DNA of 64,000 bases. Origin: Myxococcales bacterium (GTDB lineage Bacteria > Myxococcota_A > Polyangia > Polyangiales > Polyangiaceae). Of the stretch, positions 53,989-62,827 are shown in pieces (the stretch's first letter is position 1; every line of letters starts with the position of its first letter). The notes beneath the pieces are model-generated. The model saw only the letters and a list, made by a program, of their open reading frames with translations, searched no databases and was not told the DNA's origin. The position numbers and the translations under genes are program-made. The stretch is taken from contig JADJQX010000007.1 in assembly GCA_016712525.1 (NCBI GenBank), forward strand, positions 1,426,001-1,490,000. Direction: 5' to 3'.

Positions 53989-56900
53989 TAGAGCCTCGCC
54001 CCCGGCCGCCCCGTGCGCGCGGGCACGGCGAACCGCGCATCGGCCATCGTCGGTGACATGGCGAGCCGGTAGAGGTCCGTGAGGCTCGCGAGGCGGTTCA
54101 CCGCTTCGACGAACGGCGCCGGTTGCTCGACGATCCGCGGGTCCATGCCCGAGTCGGCGAGCACCGCGCGCGCCGCCTCCCGGAAATCTCCCGACACGAA
54201 GAGGCCCACGCGGTACGTCGCGAGCCGCGCCTCGGCGAGCGCCGCGTCGAGCTGGGAGAGGTCGGCCGCTCCGAGCAGCTCCGAGAGCCTGCGCTGCGCC
54301 CGCGCGGGGAGCGTCTGCCACAGAGCCTCGCCCAGCATGGCCGCGGGGCGGTCCAGGTCCCGCGCTGCCTCGGGAGGCCCGAAGGCGCCCAGCATCGCGC
54401 GGAAAACGGTGCGCAGCTCGGAGGCCTCGTGGCCGAGGAGCACGACGTACTGCGGGAGCGACGCGGCGAGAGCGCACCCGACCGCGAACGCGAGCTCCCC
54501 GGCCGCGCACGTGGGCCTCGCGAGCACGAGACCTTGAGGTGGCGTGCCGAGCACGGCGCGGGCGCCCGAGACGGCGCGAGCCTCGTCGATCCGACGAAGG
54601 AGACGCGGCGCGCCGAGGCCGAGCAACCGAGCCGAGGCCTCGACGAGCCCGCTCTCGAGCGCGTCTCCCCCGACCACGATGCGCGACGCTCCCTCGAGCG
54701 GCGGAGCACCTCGCGTCAGCGTGCTCGCCGAATATTCCCAAACGATTCCGAACGCTTCCACGACAGGATGGCGCCCCGGCCGGGTGAGGAGGGCGAGCAC
54801 GCCGGGCTGTTCGATTTGATTCGCGAGGGGCGGAGGCTCCGCGCCCGAGGCCCCGAGCATCGCCGCCGAGAGGTGCTCGAGCGCACGAACGTACGAAGCG
54901 TTGTTGTCGGCGGCGGCCGCGCGGGCGAGCAGGTCGAGACGGCCCGTATCCCCGGGCGCGAGCTCCGCCGCGAGCCTGCGTGCCCGGATCGCGACGTCGG
55001 GTCTCCCTTTCGCGAAGACCTCGGCGATTCGCTCGGCGCGAAGGATCGATCCGGACGCCTCCGCCCCCGCGAGCTCGGCATCGACGTCGATCTCGGACGG
55101 GGCGACGGGGGCCACGCCATCGGTCGAAGCCCTCCCCGGCTCGACCGGCGGCGGCGGCGCGGAGGGGAAAGGATCGCGCGCCGTGTAGGCGCCCTCGGGG
55201 AAAGGATCGGACGATTCGAGACCGAGCGCCGTGCCCTCGGTTCGAGCTTCGGGCGGCGCCGCGATCCCGACGAGGAGCCCTTGAGGCATGGTCGCGCGGG
55301 ACGGCGGGGCCTCGGGCAGGGGCTCGGGCTCGGACGCGATCTCGGTGGGAGGAGGGCTCTCGGAGGCGGCGTCGGCGTCGAGACGCTCGAGCCACGCCCG
55401 AATCTCGTCCGTCACCGCGCGACCCCGCGGAGCGTCGGCCAGGGCCGCCTCGAGCACGCGTCGCCCCTCGTCGCGATGCGCCGGCTCCGGCGACGCGAGC
55501 AGCGATCCCGCGAGGTCCTTCGAGGCTTCGAGGCGCAGATCTCCCGACTGGTGCGCCACGAGCTGCCGGAGAGCCTGGCGCTGCTTCTCGACGTCGCCGA
55601 AGGCGAGCGCGAGCCGACGGACCCGCTCGAGGGCGGCCAGGCGGAGCTCGGGCTCTTCGACCGCACCCTCTGCGTAGGAGAGCGCACGCGACAGGTCCCC
55701 GATTCGTTCGGCGGACACGGAGGCCGCGAGGCGCACCTCGGCGGTTCGACGCATACCGAGAAGAGGGCCGACGATGGCCTCGTCGAACGCGACGAGCGCG
55801 TCGTCATGGCGCCCTTGGGCGGCGAGCCGTTCGGCGATCCCGAGCGAGAGCAGGGGGTGCGGGCCCGACTCGACGCGCGCCTCGAGCAAGAGCTCGAGCC
55901 CGTTCGGTCCGTTCGGAATGGCTCGCTGCGCCTCCGCCATGAGGAACGCGCGGAGCGCGACGTCGGCTGGCATGAGGCTCGGGCGAACGTGTTGGAGAGA
56001 CGAGAGCGTGGCCCTCGCCTCGTCGGGTGCTCCGGCGCCGCGCGTGCGGTACTCGAGCCCACGAGCGAAGAGCTGAACGGAGCCGGCGTGCGGGGCCACA
56101 CGCGCGGCCTCTTGCGCCCGACGAATCGACCCGTCGACGTCCCCCGCGCGCGCGGCGGCCTGCGCCGACTCCACCAAGATCTCGCTCCTCCCCTCGGCGT
56201 CGGCCGGTGAGAGCCTCGCGAGCCTCGCGAGCGCGTCCCCGAGGCGACGAGGATCGTCCCCCCGGCGAGCGAGCTCGACCAGCAGCTCCGTCGCCTCGAG
56301 GCTCTCGGCACGCGTGAGCACCGCCTCGACGCGGGTCCTGGCTTCCTGCTCTTTCCCCTCGGCGAGGAGCACCCGAGCGATCCGCACGTCGACCTCCGTG
56401 CGCGCTTCGACGTCCTCGGCGACGAGCGCCGAGAGCCTCTCGAGGGCCCGGAGTGCCCCGGCCAGATCGCCAGTCTTTTCCAACAGATCCGCGAGATAGC
56501 GCAGAGCGCTCGCGTGACCGGGGTGGGCTTCGAGCAGCGCCTCGAGCTCGGCCTTCGCCTCGGCGAGCAACCCGAGCCTCTGCTCGAGGAGCGCCGCGCG
56601 ACGCAGCCTCAAGATGCGCAGCGATTCGGCGCGCGTGGCGTCGCCCGCGAAGCGCCGGACGCGACGACCGAGGTGCTCCGCGAGGGCTGCGAAGTCGCCT
56701 CGGAGAGAGAGCGCGGACTCGATCGCTGCGTCGAGATCGTCGTTCGACGGCGCGAGAGCGAAGGCGGCGACGAGGTATCCTTCGGCACGCGACGGGTCGT
56801 CGTCGTTCACGAGACCGAGCTCGCGCAGCGCCTCGACACGAACGTCCACCGGGCACTCGGTCGCTAGGATCCTCTCGAGAGTAGCCGTCGCCGCGCGTCG

Positions 56901-59900
56901 ATCCCCGGCCGCGGCCGACGCACGCGCCGACGCGAAGAGGTCGTCGGTACGGACGGGAGCCTGCGGGACGAGCTTCGTGAGCTCTGCGAGGCGCGCGAGC
57001 ATCTCGGGCGGAGCGGCGTCCCCGAGCAAGGCCGCGGCACGCTCCAGTCGACGATGCTCCGCGACCTTGTCGCCTCGCTGCCGATCGGCGTCGGCAACCC
57101 GACCGTGGGCCTCCGCGAGTCGCTCGGGGCCCACCGCCCGCACGAAGCGCTTCTCGTCGGCAGCGTCCGGGAGGGCCGTGATGGCCTCGTCGGCGAGCAC
57201 CACGCTCTCGTCGTCGTCCGAGTCGCGGACGGCGGACGTGACGAGCAGCTTTCGGGCCGTGGGGCCCTCTCCGTAGGCCGAAGCGACCCGACCGAGGAAG
57301 GCGAAGGCTGCGGCACCGAGGCTCGAATAAGGCTGCTCCGAGAGCGCCACGGCGCGTCCGAACGCCGCCCTCCCCCCTTCGGCTTCGGCGAGCTGCGGAG
57401 CGACCCGCGAGAGGCTCCGGTACTCGTCGATGTCGCCGTCGCACGAGAACGCACGCTCCACACAGTCCCACGCGAGCGCGAGGTCTTGCGCGAGGTCCAC
57501 CGCGAGAGATGCGAGCCTTACGGCGACGCGCGCGGCGTCGGGACCTTCCCCCTTGGAGAGGGCGGCGCGCGCGGCACGGCCGAAGCGAAGGACGACGAGA
57601 TCGGCCTCTTGAGGGAGGAGGGTGAGCTGGCGATCGATCGCGCGGGCGAGCTTGTCGAGCGTCACCGGATCCGGAAGCAGGACGAAGGCACGCAGGAGGG
57701 CGTCGGCCCTCTCGGAGACACCGGACGTCGGCTCGCCCGTCTCGGCCGCGCGAACGAGCCACGCCGCCCTCGCCTGCGGGCTCTTCGTCACCCCCGCGAG
57801 CCTGTCGACCGCCTGGAAAACCGCGCTCGGGTCCCCGGCTCGCTCGCCGGCGCGAGCGAGGAGCTGAAAGGCCGACCCTTCGGAGGGCACCGCCAAGAAC
57901 GCGGACGTCGCGTGCTCCACGGCGAGGGGAAACGCGCCGCGGGCCTCGAAGAAACGCGCGGCCCTGTAGTGGGCCGCGCGACGACCGAACCTCCCGAGCG
58001 CGCGAGAGGCGACGAGCGAATAGAGGGACGAGAGAGCGCCTTCCTTCCTATCGTCCCGCGTCCCCGCTTCGGCGCTCGCGAGCGCGTCGGTGTGCGCTGG
58101 ATTCCGGCGAAGCGCGCGGCTCGCGAGATCGAAGGTGCGGTCGTCGTCGCGGAGGGCGACGGCGACGTGCGCGGCCTCGGCGAGCAAGCTGCCGGAACGC
58201 GCAGGGTCTGGCTCGTGCTCGGCGAGAGCCAAGAGACACTCGAGCGCGTCCTCGTGGCCCGCAAAGTCGACGAGATCCCGACGGAGCGTCGTCGACGCAC
58301 GGAAAGGCGCGCGCCGGGCCGCGTCCACCCATGCCGCGACCGCCCCGGCGCGGTCGCCCGCGAGATCCCAGAGCGCAGCCCCGAGGCGACGGAGAGCGAG
58401 CGCGGCCTCGCGAGGGCCTGCCTCCGGCGCGCGGGAGGCGAGCACGTCGAGGAGGGCGATTTCGGCGTCCCCCCCGAGCTTCTGTGCCGAGAGGCGATCG
58501 AGACGATCCTCGAGGGAAGGAACCTCGGCGCCATCTCGGATGGCGGTCGCGAGCGCTCGGACCTCGCCGTCGGCGTCGAGGGCGAGGGCGTAGAGATCCG
58601 CGAGGGCGAGGTACCCCGAGCCGGCCTCTCCCCGCCCCTCCCCGCACGAGAGCGCACGCTCAAGGACCATGGCAGAAAACGCGAATTCTTTCGATGACTT
58701 CCCCGTATGAACGAGCAGCCCACGGACGGCCGCGTCCATCGCTCCGACGACGTCGAACGCGCGGCGCGCGACGCGCATACGAAGCTCGGCGGTGCCCGAG
58801 CTCTCGAGGGCGCCGAGGCCACGTGTCACCACGTTCGCGAGCGTGCTCGCGTCGTAGGGGAGCGAGAGGATCCACGCGATCGTCTCGGCGATCTCCGACG
58901 GGCCGTTGTGAGACACGAGGCACTCGAGGAACGCGCCGAGCGCCGCGGTGTCGCCCGGCCGAAGACCGAGCAGCCGTCGCCCGAACGCGAGCCCGGACGG
59001 GGCGTCACGGCACGCGTACGCGAGGCCCATGAGGCGCTCGGTTCGCTCGGCCGACGGCCAAAGGTCGGCCGCAGCTCGCTCGATCGCGGCGAGATTCTCG
59101 GCCGACGCGTCGTCCCCGTGGACGAGACCGAGCACCTCGACGAGCAGCGCGTGGCCTACGAGCCCCGGGGAGGGCGCGTCGAGAACGACGGCGCGCGCGC
59201 GATCGCCGTCTCCCGCGGCCAGATAGGCCCGCGCAGCCACACGCGCCAAAGCTGCGCCCGTCGCAGGTGGAACCGCGCGCCGGAGCACGTCCGCCGCGCG
59301 AGCCACGGACGCGTCGTCGCCCGCTTCGAGGGCGGCGAGCAGCGAAAGCGGCGCGACCTCCGGGGGCGGATCACCGAGCTCGGCGAGGGCCACCAGCACC
59401 CCGGCGCGGCCACCCGCCGAGAGCGCGGCGCGCAGCGCGAGGGCCGAGAGCACAGGGCGTTCGGGAGCCGCTGCTTGATCGAGCGCTCGAGCGACGAGCG
59501 ACGCTGCACGCTCGGACCTCCCGGCGGAGAGAGCCCTTTCGACGAGCAGGATGGCCGCCTCGGGCGACTCGGCGCCGATCTCCGCGTCGTCGGCGCTCTG
59601 CCGTACGCCCATGACCCAGGCTCGCCTCTGGCGCTGCGCGACGGTCGCGCCGCTCGGGGAGACCGCGATGCGTGCGTCGGCCGCCGCCTCGGCCGACGCG
59701 AGGGCGGTCCGCGCGAAGGCATCGTCCGAAGACCTCAGGCTCGCGCGGAGGGCGACGGCCACGAGCGCGGGGTTGTCGGTCGTCTCTCCGAGGCGAGCGA
59801 CCGCCGCTCCGAAGGCCGCAGGGAGCCCCTCTCCGCGCGCGAGCCGCTCGACGAGCACCGCGACGCCGCCGGGGCTAACGACTCCTTCTTCGGCGTACGC

Positions 59901-60989
59901 CGACAGACGGGCGAGGGCCTCGGCGTGATGGGGGACGAGGGCGAGGAGCTCCGCCGTGGCCGCGAGCGCGCGCTCCGGGCTCGCGAGCACCCCCGCGTAG
60001 AGCCGCATGCGCTCCGTGAGGTACCGAACGCGCTCCTCTTCGGTCGGCGAACGCCGCGCGCACATCCCGAGGTGCTCGGCGAGCAGCTCCGGGAGCCCCG
60101 CGCGCAGCAGAAGCTCGTCGAAGGACTCGTCGAAGCCAGCGCTGCGGCCCTCCGCGAGGGCCATCACCAACGCGCCAGGGACGTCCCCTCGGGAGAGCCG
60201 GGCTTCTCGGAGCGCCCGAGCCGCTTCGGCTCGCTCCGGCGAACGCGGCATGGCGAGCACGAAAGACTCGAGAAAGGCATCTGCGCTGGCAGCGCGGTCG
60301 CGGCGCTCGAGCGCGCGAGCCATCCGCTCGGCTCCCTCCGGAGAGGGCGAGAGCGCGAGCGCGCGCGCGAGGTCGTCGAGCTCGGCGTCGAGCTGCCCCG
60401 CCGTGGCCCGCCGCGCCGCCGCGTCGAGGTAGGCCCCTGCCCCCTCTTCCTTCGACACCTCGCGGGCGCCACCGAACGACAGGGAGCCGTGAAGCTCCAT
60501 CGCCAAGGCCTCGGGGCTCTCGCTCGCGGCGCGCACGAACGCCGAAGCGGCGCGACCTGGCTCGCCCGCCCGAAGGAGCAACCAGCCGAGCCGAACACGC
60601 GCGCCCGGTTGAGGATCGAGATCGAGAGAGCGAGCGAGCGCGTCCGCGGCGCGCGCCGGACGTCCGAGGCGTTCTTCGAGCGCCGAGAGCTTTCGGAACG
60701 TGTCGGCGTCCGCGAGGATCTCGGACGCGCGAGCGAGCAGCTCCGCGGCGCTCCCCAGCCCGAGACCACGCGCGTCGAGGAGGCGCGCCAGCTCGAGGCA
60801 GGCGGCCCGCTCGGCCTCGGGGTTCTCGTCGGTCTTGGCCGCGGCAAGGCGCGTCGCGATCGCGACCTCGTCCGCACCACGCCCCTTGCGCCGCTGGAGC
60901 GACGGAACGGCGGCCGAGAACCGCTTTGCGTGTCCTACACCCTGCGACATAGGTGGTTGGTTCGCCCGCGACACCGACGGCTCACTCAT
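53988..60989 (-). CDS. Giant TPR-repeat protein, 2333 aa, with a distinct C-terminal domain
   Basis: ATG 60989 preceded by GAGGGGGAG within the sppA 3' end. No signal peptide, no membrane segment. Nearly the whole length is TPR-like helix pairs (e.g. SALEERLGRPARAADALARSLDLDPQPG, YLADLLEKTGDLAGALRALERLSAL), with Asp/Pro linkers near residues 1850-1950. The last about 285 residues are a separate alpha/beta domain (IVVGGDALESGLVEASARLLGL, AAGELAFAVGCALAASLPQYVVLL) that resembles C-terminal domains of other myxobacterial TPR proteins. Probably a scaffold. Overlap with the 193-aa lipoprotein gene and 9-bp gap to sppA show one operon. Confidence 0.85.
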   Translation of the reverse strand: MSEPSVSRANQPPMSQGVGHAKRFSAAVPSLQRRKGRGADEVAIATRLAAAKTDENPEAERAACLELARLLDARGLGLGSAAELLARASEILADADTFRKLSALEERLGRPARAADALARSLDLDPQPGARVRLGWLLLRAGEPGRAASAFVRAASESPEALAMELHGSLSFGGAREVSKEEGAGAYLDAAARRATAGQLDAELDDLARALALSPSPEGAERMARALERRDRAASADAFLESFVLAMPRSPERAEAARALREARLSRGDVPGALVMALAEGRSAGFDESFDELLLRAGLPELLAEHLGMCARRSPTEEERVRYLTERMRLYAGVLASPERALAATAELLALVPHHAEALARLSAYAEEGVVSPGGVAVLVERLARGEGLPAAFGAAVARLGETTDNPALVAVALRASLRSSDDAFARTALASAEAAADARIAVSPSGATVAQRQRRAWVMGVRQSADDAEIGAESPEAAILLVERALSAGRSERAASLVARALDQAAAPERPVLSALALRAALSAGGRAGVLVALAELGDPPPEVAPLSLLAALEAGDDASVARAADVLRRAVPPATGAALARVAARAYLAAGDGDRARAVVLDAPSPGLVGHALLVEVLGLVHGDDASAENLAAIERAAADLWPSAERTERLMGLAYACRDAPSGLAFGRRLLGLRPGDTAALGAFLECLVSHNGPSEIAETIAWILSLPYDASTLANVVTRGLGALESSGTAELRMRVARRAFDVVGAMDAAVRGLLVHTGKSSKEFAFSAMVLERALSCGEGRGEAGSGYLALADLYALALDADGEVRALATAIRDGAEVPSLEDRLDRLSAQKLGGDAEIALLDVLASRAPEAGPREAALALRRLGAALWDLAGDRAGAVAAWVDAARRAPFRASTTLRRDLVDFAGHEDALECLLALAEHEPDPARSGSLLAEAAHVAVALRDDDRTFDLASRALRRNPAHTDALASAEAGTRDDRKEGALSSLYSLVASRALGRFGRRAAHYRAARFFEARGAFPLAVEHATSAFLAVPSEGSAFQLLARAGERAGDPSAVFQAVDRLAGVTKSPQARAAWLVRAAETGEPTSGVSERADALLRAFVLLPDPVTLDKLARAIDRQLTLLPQEADLVVLRFGRAARAALSKGEGPDAARVAVRLASLAVDLAQDLALAWDCVERAFSCDGDIDEYRSLSRVAPQLAEAEGGRAAFGRAVALSEQPYSSLGAAAFAFLGRVASAYGEGPTARKLLVTSAVRDSDDDESVVLADEAITALPDAADEKRFVRAVGPERLAEAHGRVADADRQRGDKVAEHRRLERAAALLGDAAPPEMLARLAELTKLVPQAPVRTDDLFASARASAAAGDRRAATATLERILATECPVDVRVEALRELGLVNDDDPSRAEGYLVAAFALAPSNDDLDAAIESALSLRGDFAALAEHLGRRVRRFAGDATRAESLRILRLRRAALLEQRLGLLAEAKAELEALLEAHPGHASALRYLADLLEKTGDLAGALRALERLSALVAEDVEARTEVDVRIARVLLAEGKEQEARTRVEAVLTRAESLEATELLVELARRGDDPRRLGDALARLARLSPADAEGRSEILVESAQAAARAGDVDGSIRRAQEAARVAPHAGSVQLFARGLEYRTRGAGAPDEARATLSSLQHVRPSLMPADVALRAFLMAEAQRAIPNGPNGLELLLEARVESGPHPLLSLGIAERLAAQGRHDDALVAFDEAIVGPLLGMRRTAEVRLAASVSAERIGDLSRALSYAEGAVEEPELRLAALERVRRLALAFGDVEKQRQALRQLVAHQSGDLRLEASKDLAGSLLASPEPAHRDEGRRVLEAALADAPRGRAVTDEIRAWLERLDADAASESPPPTEIASEPEPLPEAPPSRATMPQGLLVGIAAPPEARTEGTALGLESSDPFPEGAYTARDPFPSAPPPPVEPGRASTDGVAPVAPSEIDVDAELAGAEASGSILRAERIAEVFAKGRPDVAIRARRLAAELAPGDTGRLDLLARAAAADNNASYVRALEHLSAAMLGASGAEPPPLANQIEQPGVLALLTRPGRHPVVEAFGIVWEYSASTLTRGAPPLEGASRIVVGGDALESGLVEASARLLGLGAPRLLRRIDEARAVSGARAVLGTPPQGLVLARPTCAAGELAFAVGCALAASLPQYVVLLGHEASELRTVFRAMLGAFGPPEAARDLDRPAAMLGEALWQTLPARAQRRLSELLGAADLSQLDAALAEARLATYRVGLFVSGDFREAARAVLADSGMDPRIVEQPAPFVEAVNRLASLTDLYRLAMSPTMADARFAVPARTGRPGARL

Positions 60990-60998
60990 GGCTCCCCC

Positions 60999-62810
60999 TC
61001 AGCGAATCCACACGGCAAACGGCGTCGCGAGCACGACGCGCTCGTTCTCCACGAAGGGCAAGAAGCTCGTCGCGAAGGGGACGACCTCGGGCATCGCGCG
61101 CGACACGAGCCGCTCGAGATCGAGCCCGAGCGCGCGCATCGCCGCACGCTCTTCGGAGCCGCCGCCGCCCTCGAGCTTGTCGAGGAGGGTCGGGCGACCG
61201 AACGATACGGACACGTGCGCGTCGGCGGGCAGCTTCGCGAGCTCGCGCGCCTTCGCGATCGCGTCTCGGAGACCGCCGAGCTCGTCGACCAGGCCGAGGC
61301 GTTTGCCCTCCCGGCCCGAGAAAATCCGCCCCTCCGCGTGGGGAGCTATCGCCTGCGGGGTGGTCTTCCTCCCCTCCGCGACGCGCGCGAGGAAGAGGTC
61401 GTAGATGCCGCTCATCGTCTCGAGCACACGAGCTTTCGTGGGGTCGTCCCACGACGAGAGCATGGAGAGGTAGGCGGCGCGCGCGGCCGCCCCGGGCTTC
61501 TCTTTCGCGGCCGGGAACGTCTCCGCGTGCACGCCGAACCGCTCGAGCGCCCCACCGATCCCGACCTTGCCGCCGACGACGCCGATCGAACCGACGATAC
61601 TCATCGGATCGGCGAAGATCACGTTGGCCGTGGACGCGAGGTAGTAGCCACCGCTCGCGGCCATCTCGCCGACGCTGACGACGATCGGCTTTTTGGCACG
61701 AATCCGCATGAGGTCGTGCCAGAGAAGATCGCTCGCGAGGGCGCTGCCGCCGGGCGAATCGATGCGGAGGACGACGGCCTTGATATCGTCGTTCTTCTCG
61801 ATTTCCGCGAGCTCGCGCGACAGCTCTTTCTGCGTGATCCCGTCGCGACCTCCGAAGGGCCCGCCTCCGCCGCCCATCGAGATGCTCCCCGTCGCGCGTA
61901 CGAGAGCGACAGGGCCCGCCGAGGGGCCGTCTCCCGCGATCGCCTCGACGAGCTCGCCGAGCGCGTCGTCGTCCGCCGAGACCCCCGGGCCACCGAAGCG
62001 GGCGCGGTGACGCTCGACACCGACGAGCTTCTCGAGGCCGCGAAGAGCGTCGTCGGAGTATCCGACCTCGTCGATGATTCCGCGAGCGATCGCGGCCTTG
62101 GGCGAATAGGGGCCGTCCTCGATGGCGTCCGCCACGCCCTCCTTCGCCCGCCCCTCGCGGATGGTGTCGCGCCAGGTGGTGCGGAGATCGGCGAGCACCC
62201 CCTCGAGGGAGGCGCGCGCCTCGTCGCTCGGGCCGTCCCGGGTGAGCGGCTCTTCGGCGCCTTTGAATTTCCCCACCTGAAGGATGTCGACGGACACCTT
62301 CAGCTCCTCGACGAGGAGCTTGCGGAGGTAGACGACCTGCGCCGCGAGCCCCACGGTGTCGACGTCACCGGCGGGCGACACGGTGATCTTCGTGCAGCCC
62401 CGGGCCGCCATGATCATGGCCGTGTTGCCGAGGCCGTCGGCGTGACAGTGGATGGGCAGCCCCTTCTTGCGGAGCTCGAAGAGCACGTCGCCAGCCTCTT
62501 CGGCGTGAGCCGCAGGCAGCGTGGTGCCGCCGAAGCGGACGAAGATCCCCTTCACGTGGGCGTCGGTTCGAATGCCTTCGACGGCCTGGAGGAAGTCCCA
62601 GAACGTGCGGCGCTTCGGGGCCGAGAGACCGAGGAACCCTGCGTCCTCGTGCTCCGGGAGGCCCGAGGTGACGTCGAGGACGGCGACGTGGGGGGCCGAT
62701 TTCGGCGCGGGGGCGTCGGACTTTCGCACCTCCCGGGGCCGCCCCTCGCACCCGACGATGGAGACCGCGAGCCCGGCGACGAGCGCCGCCGAGACGAGCC
62801 GAGACGCCAT
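60999..62810 (-). CDS. sppA: Signal peptide peptidase SppA, lipoprotein-anchored
   Basis: 603 residues from ATG 62810. Normally an inner-membrane serine/lysine protease that degrades cleaved signal peptides. Two S49 halves: the lysine K183 (GKFKGAEEP, counterpart of K209 in E. coli) and the serine S386 (GEMAASGGYY, counterpart of S409). Unlike E. coli SppA, the N-terminus is a lipoprotein signal (SIVGC, C21) instead of a transmembrane anchor, so it may sit in the outer or inner membrane facing the periplasm. Second gene visible of the operon. Confidence 0.92.
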   Translation of the reverse strand: MASRLVSAALVAGLAVSIVGCEGRPREVRKSDAPAPKSAPHVAVLDVTSGLPEHEDAGFLGLSAPKRRTFWDFLQAVEGIRTDAHVKGIFVRFGGTTLPAAHAEEAGDVLFELRKKGLPIHCHADGLGNTAMIMAARGCTKITVSPAGDVDTVGLAAQVVYLRKLLVEELKVSVDILQVGKFKGAEEPLTRDGPSDEARASLEGVLADLRTTWRDTIREGRAKEGVADAIEDGPYSPKAAIARGIIDEVGYSDDALRGLEKLVGVERHRARFGGPGVSADDDALGELVEAIAGDGPSAGPVALVRATGSISMGGGGGPFGGRDGITQKELSRELAEIEKNDDIKAVVLRIDSPGGSALASDLLWHDLMRIRAKKPIVVSVGEMAASGGYYLASTANVIFADPMSIVGSIGVVGGKVGIGGALERFGVHAETFPAAKEKPGAAARAAYLSMLSSWDDPTKARVLETMSGIYDLFLARVAEGRKTTPQAIAPHAEGRIFSGREGKRLGLVDELGGLRDAIAKARELAKLPADAHVSVSFGRPTLLDKLEGGGGSEERAAMRALGLDLERLVSRAMPEVVPFATSFLPFVENERVVLATPFAVWIR

Positions 62811-62827
62811 GCCATTTTCCTTTAGTT

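Noticed and set aside
58707..62825. 1372-codon open frame antisense to sppA and the giant TPR gene
   Set aside because: Composition is Arg/Glu/Gly-rich without domains, while the minus strand carries intact SppA motifs and TPRs.
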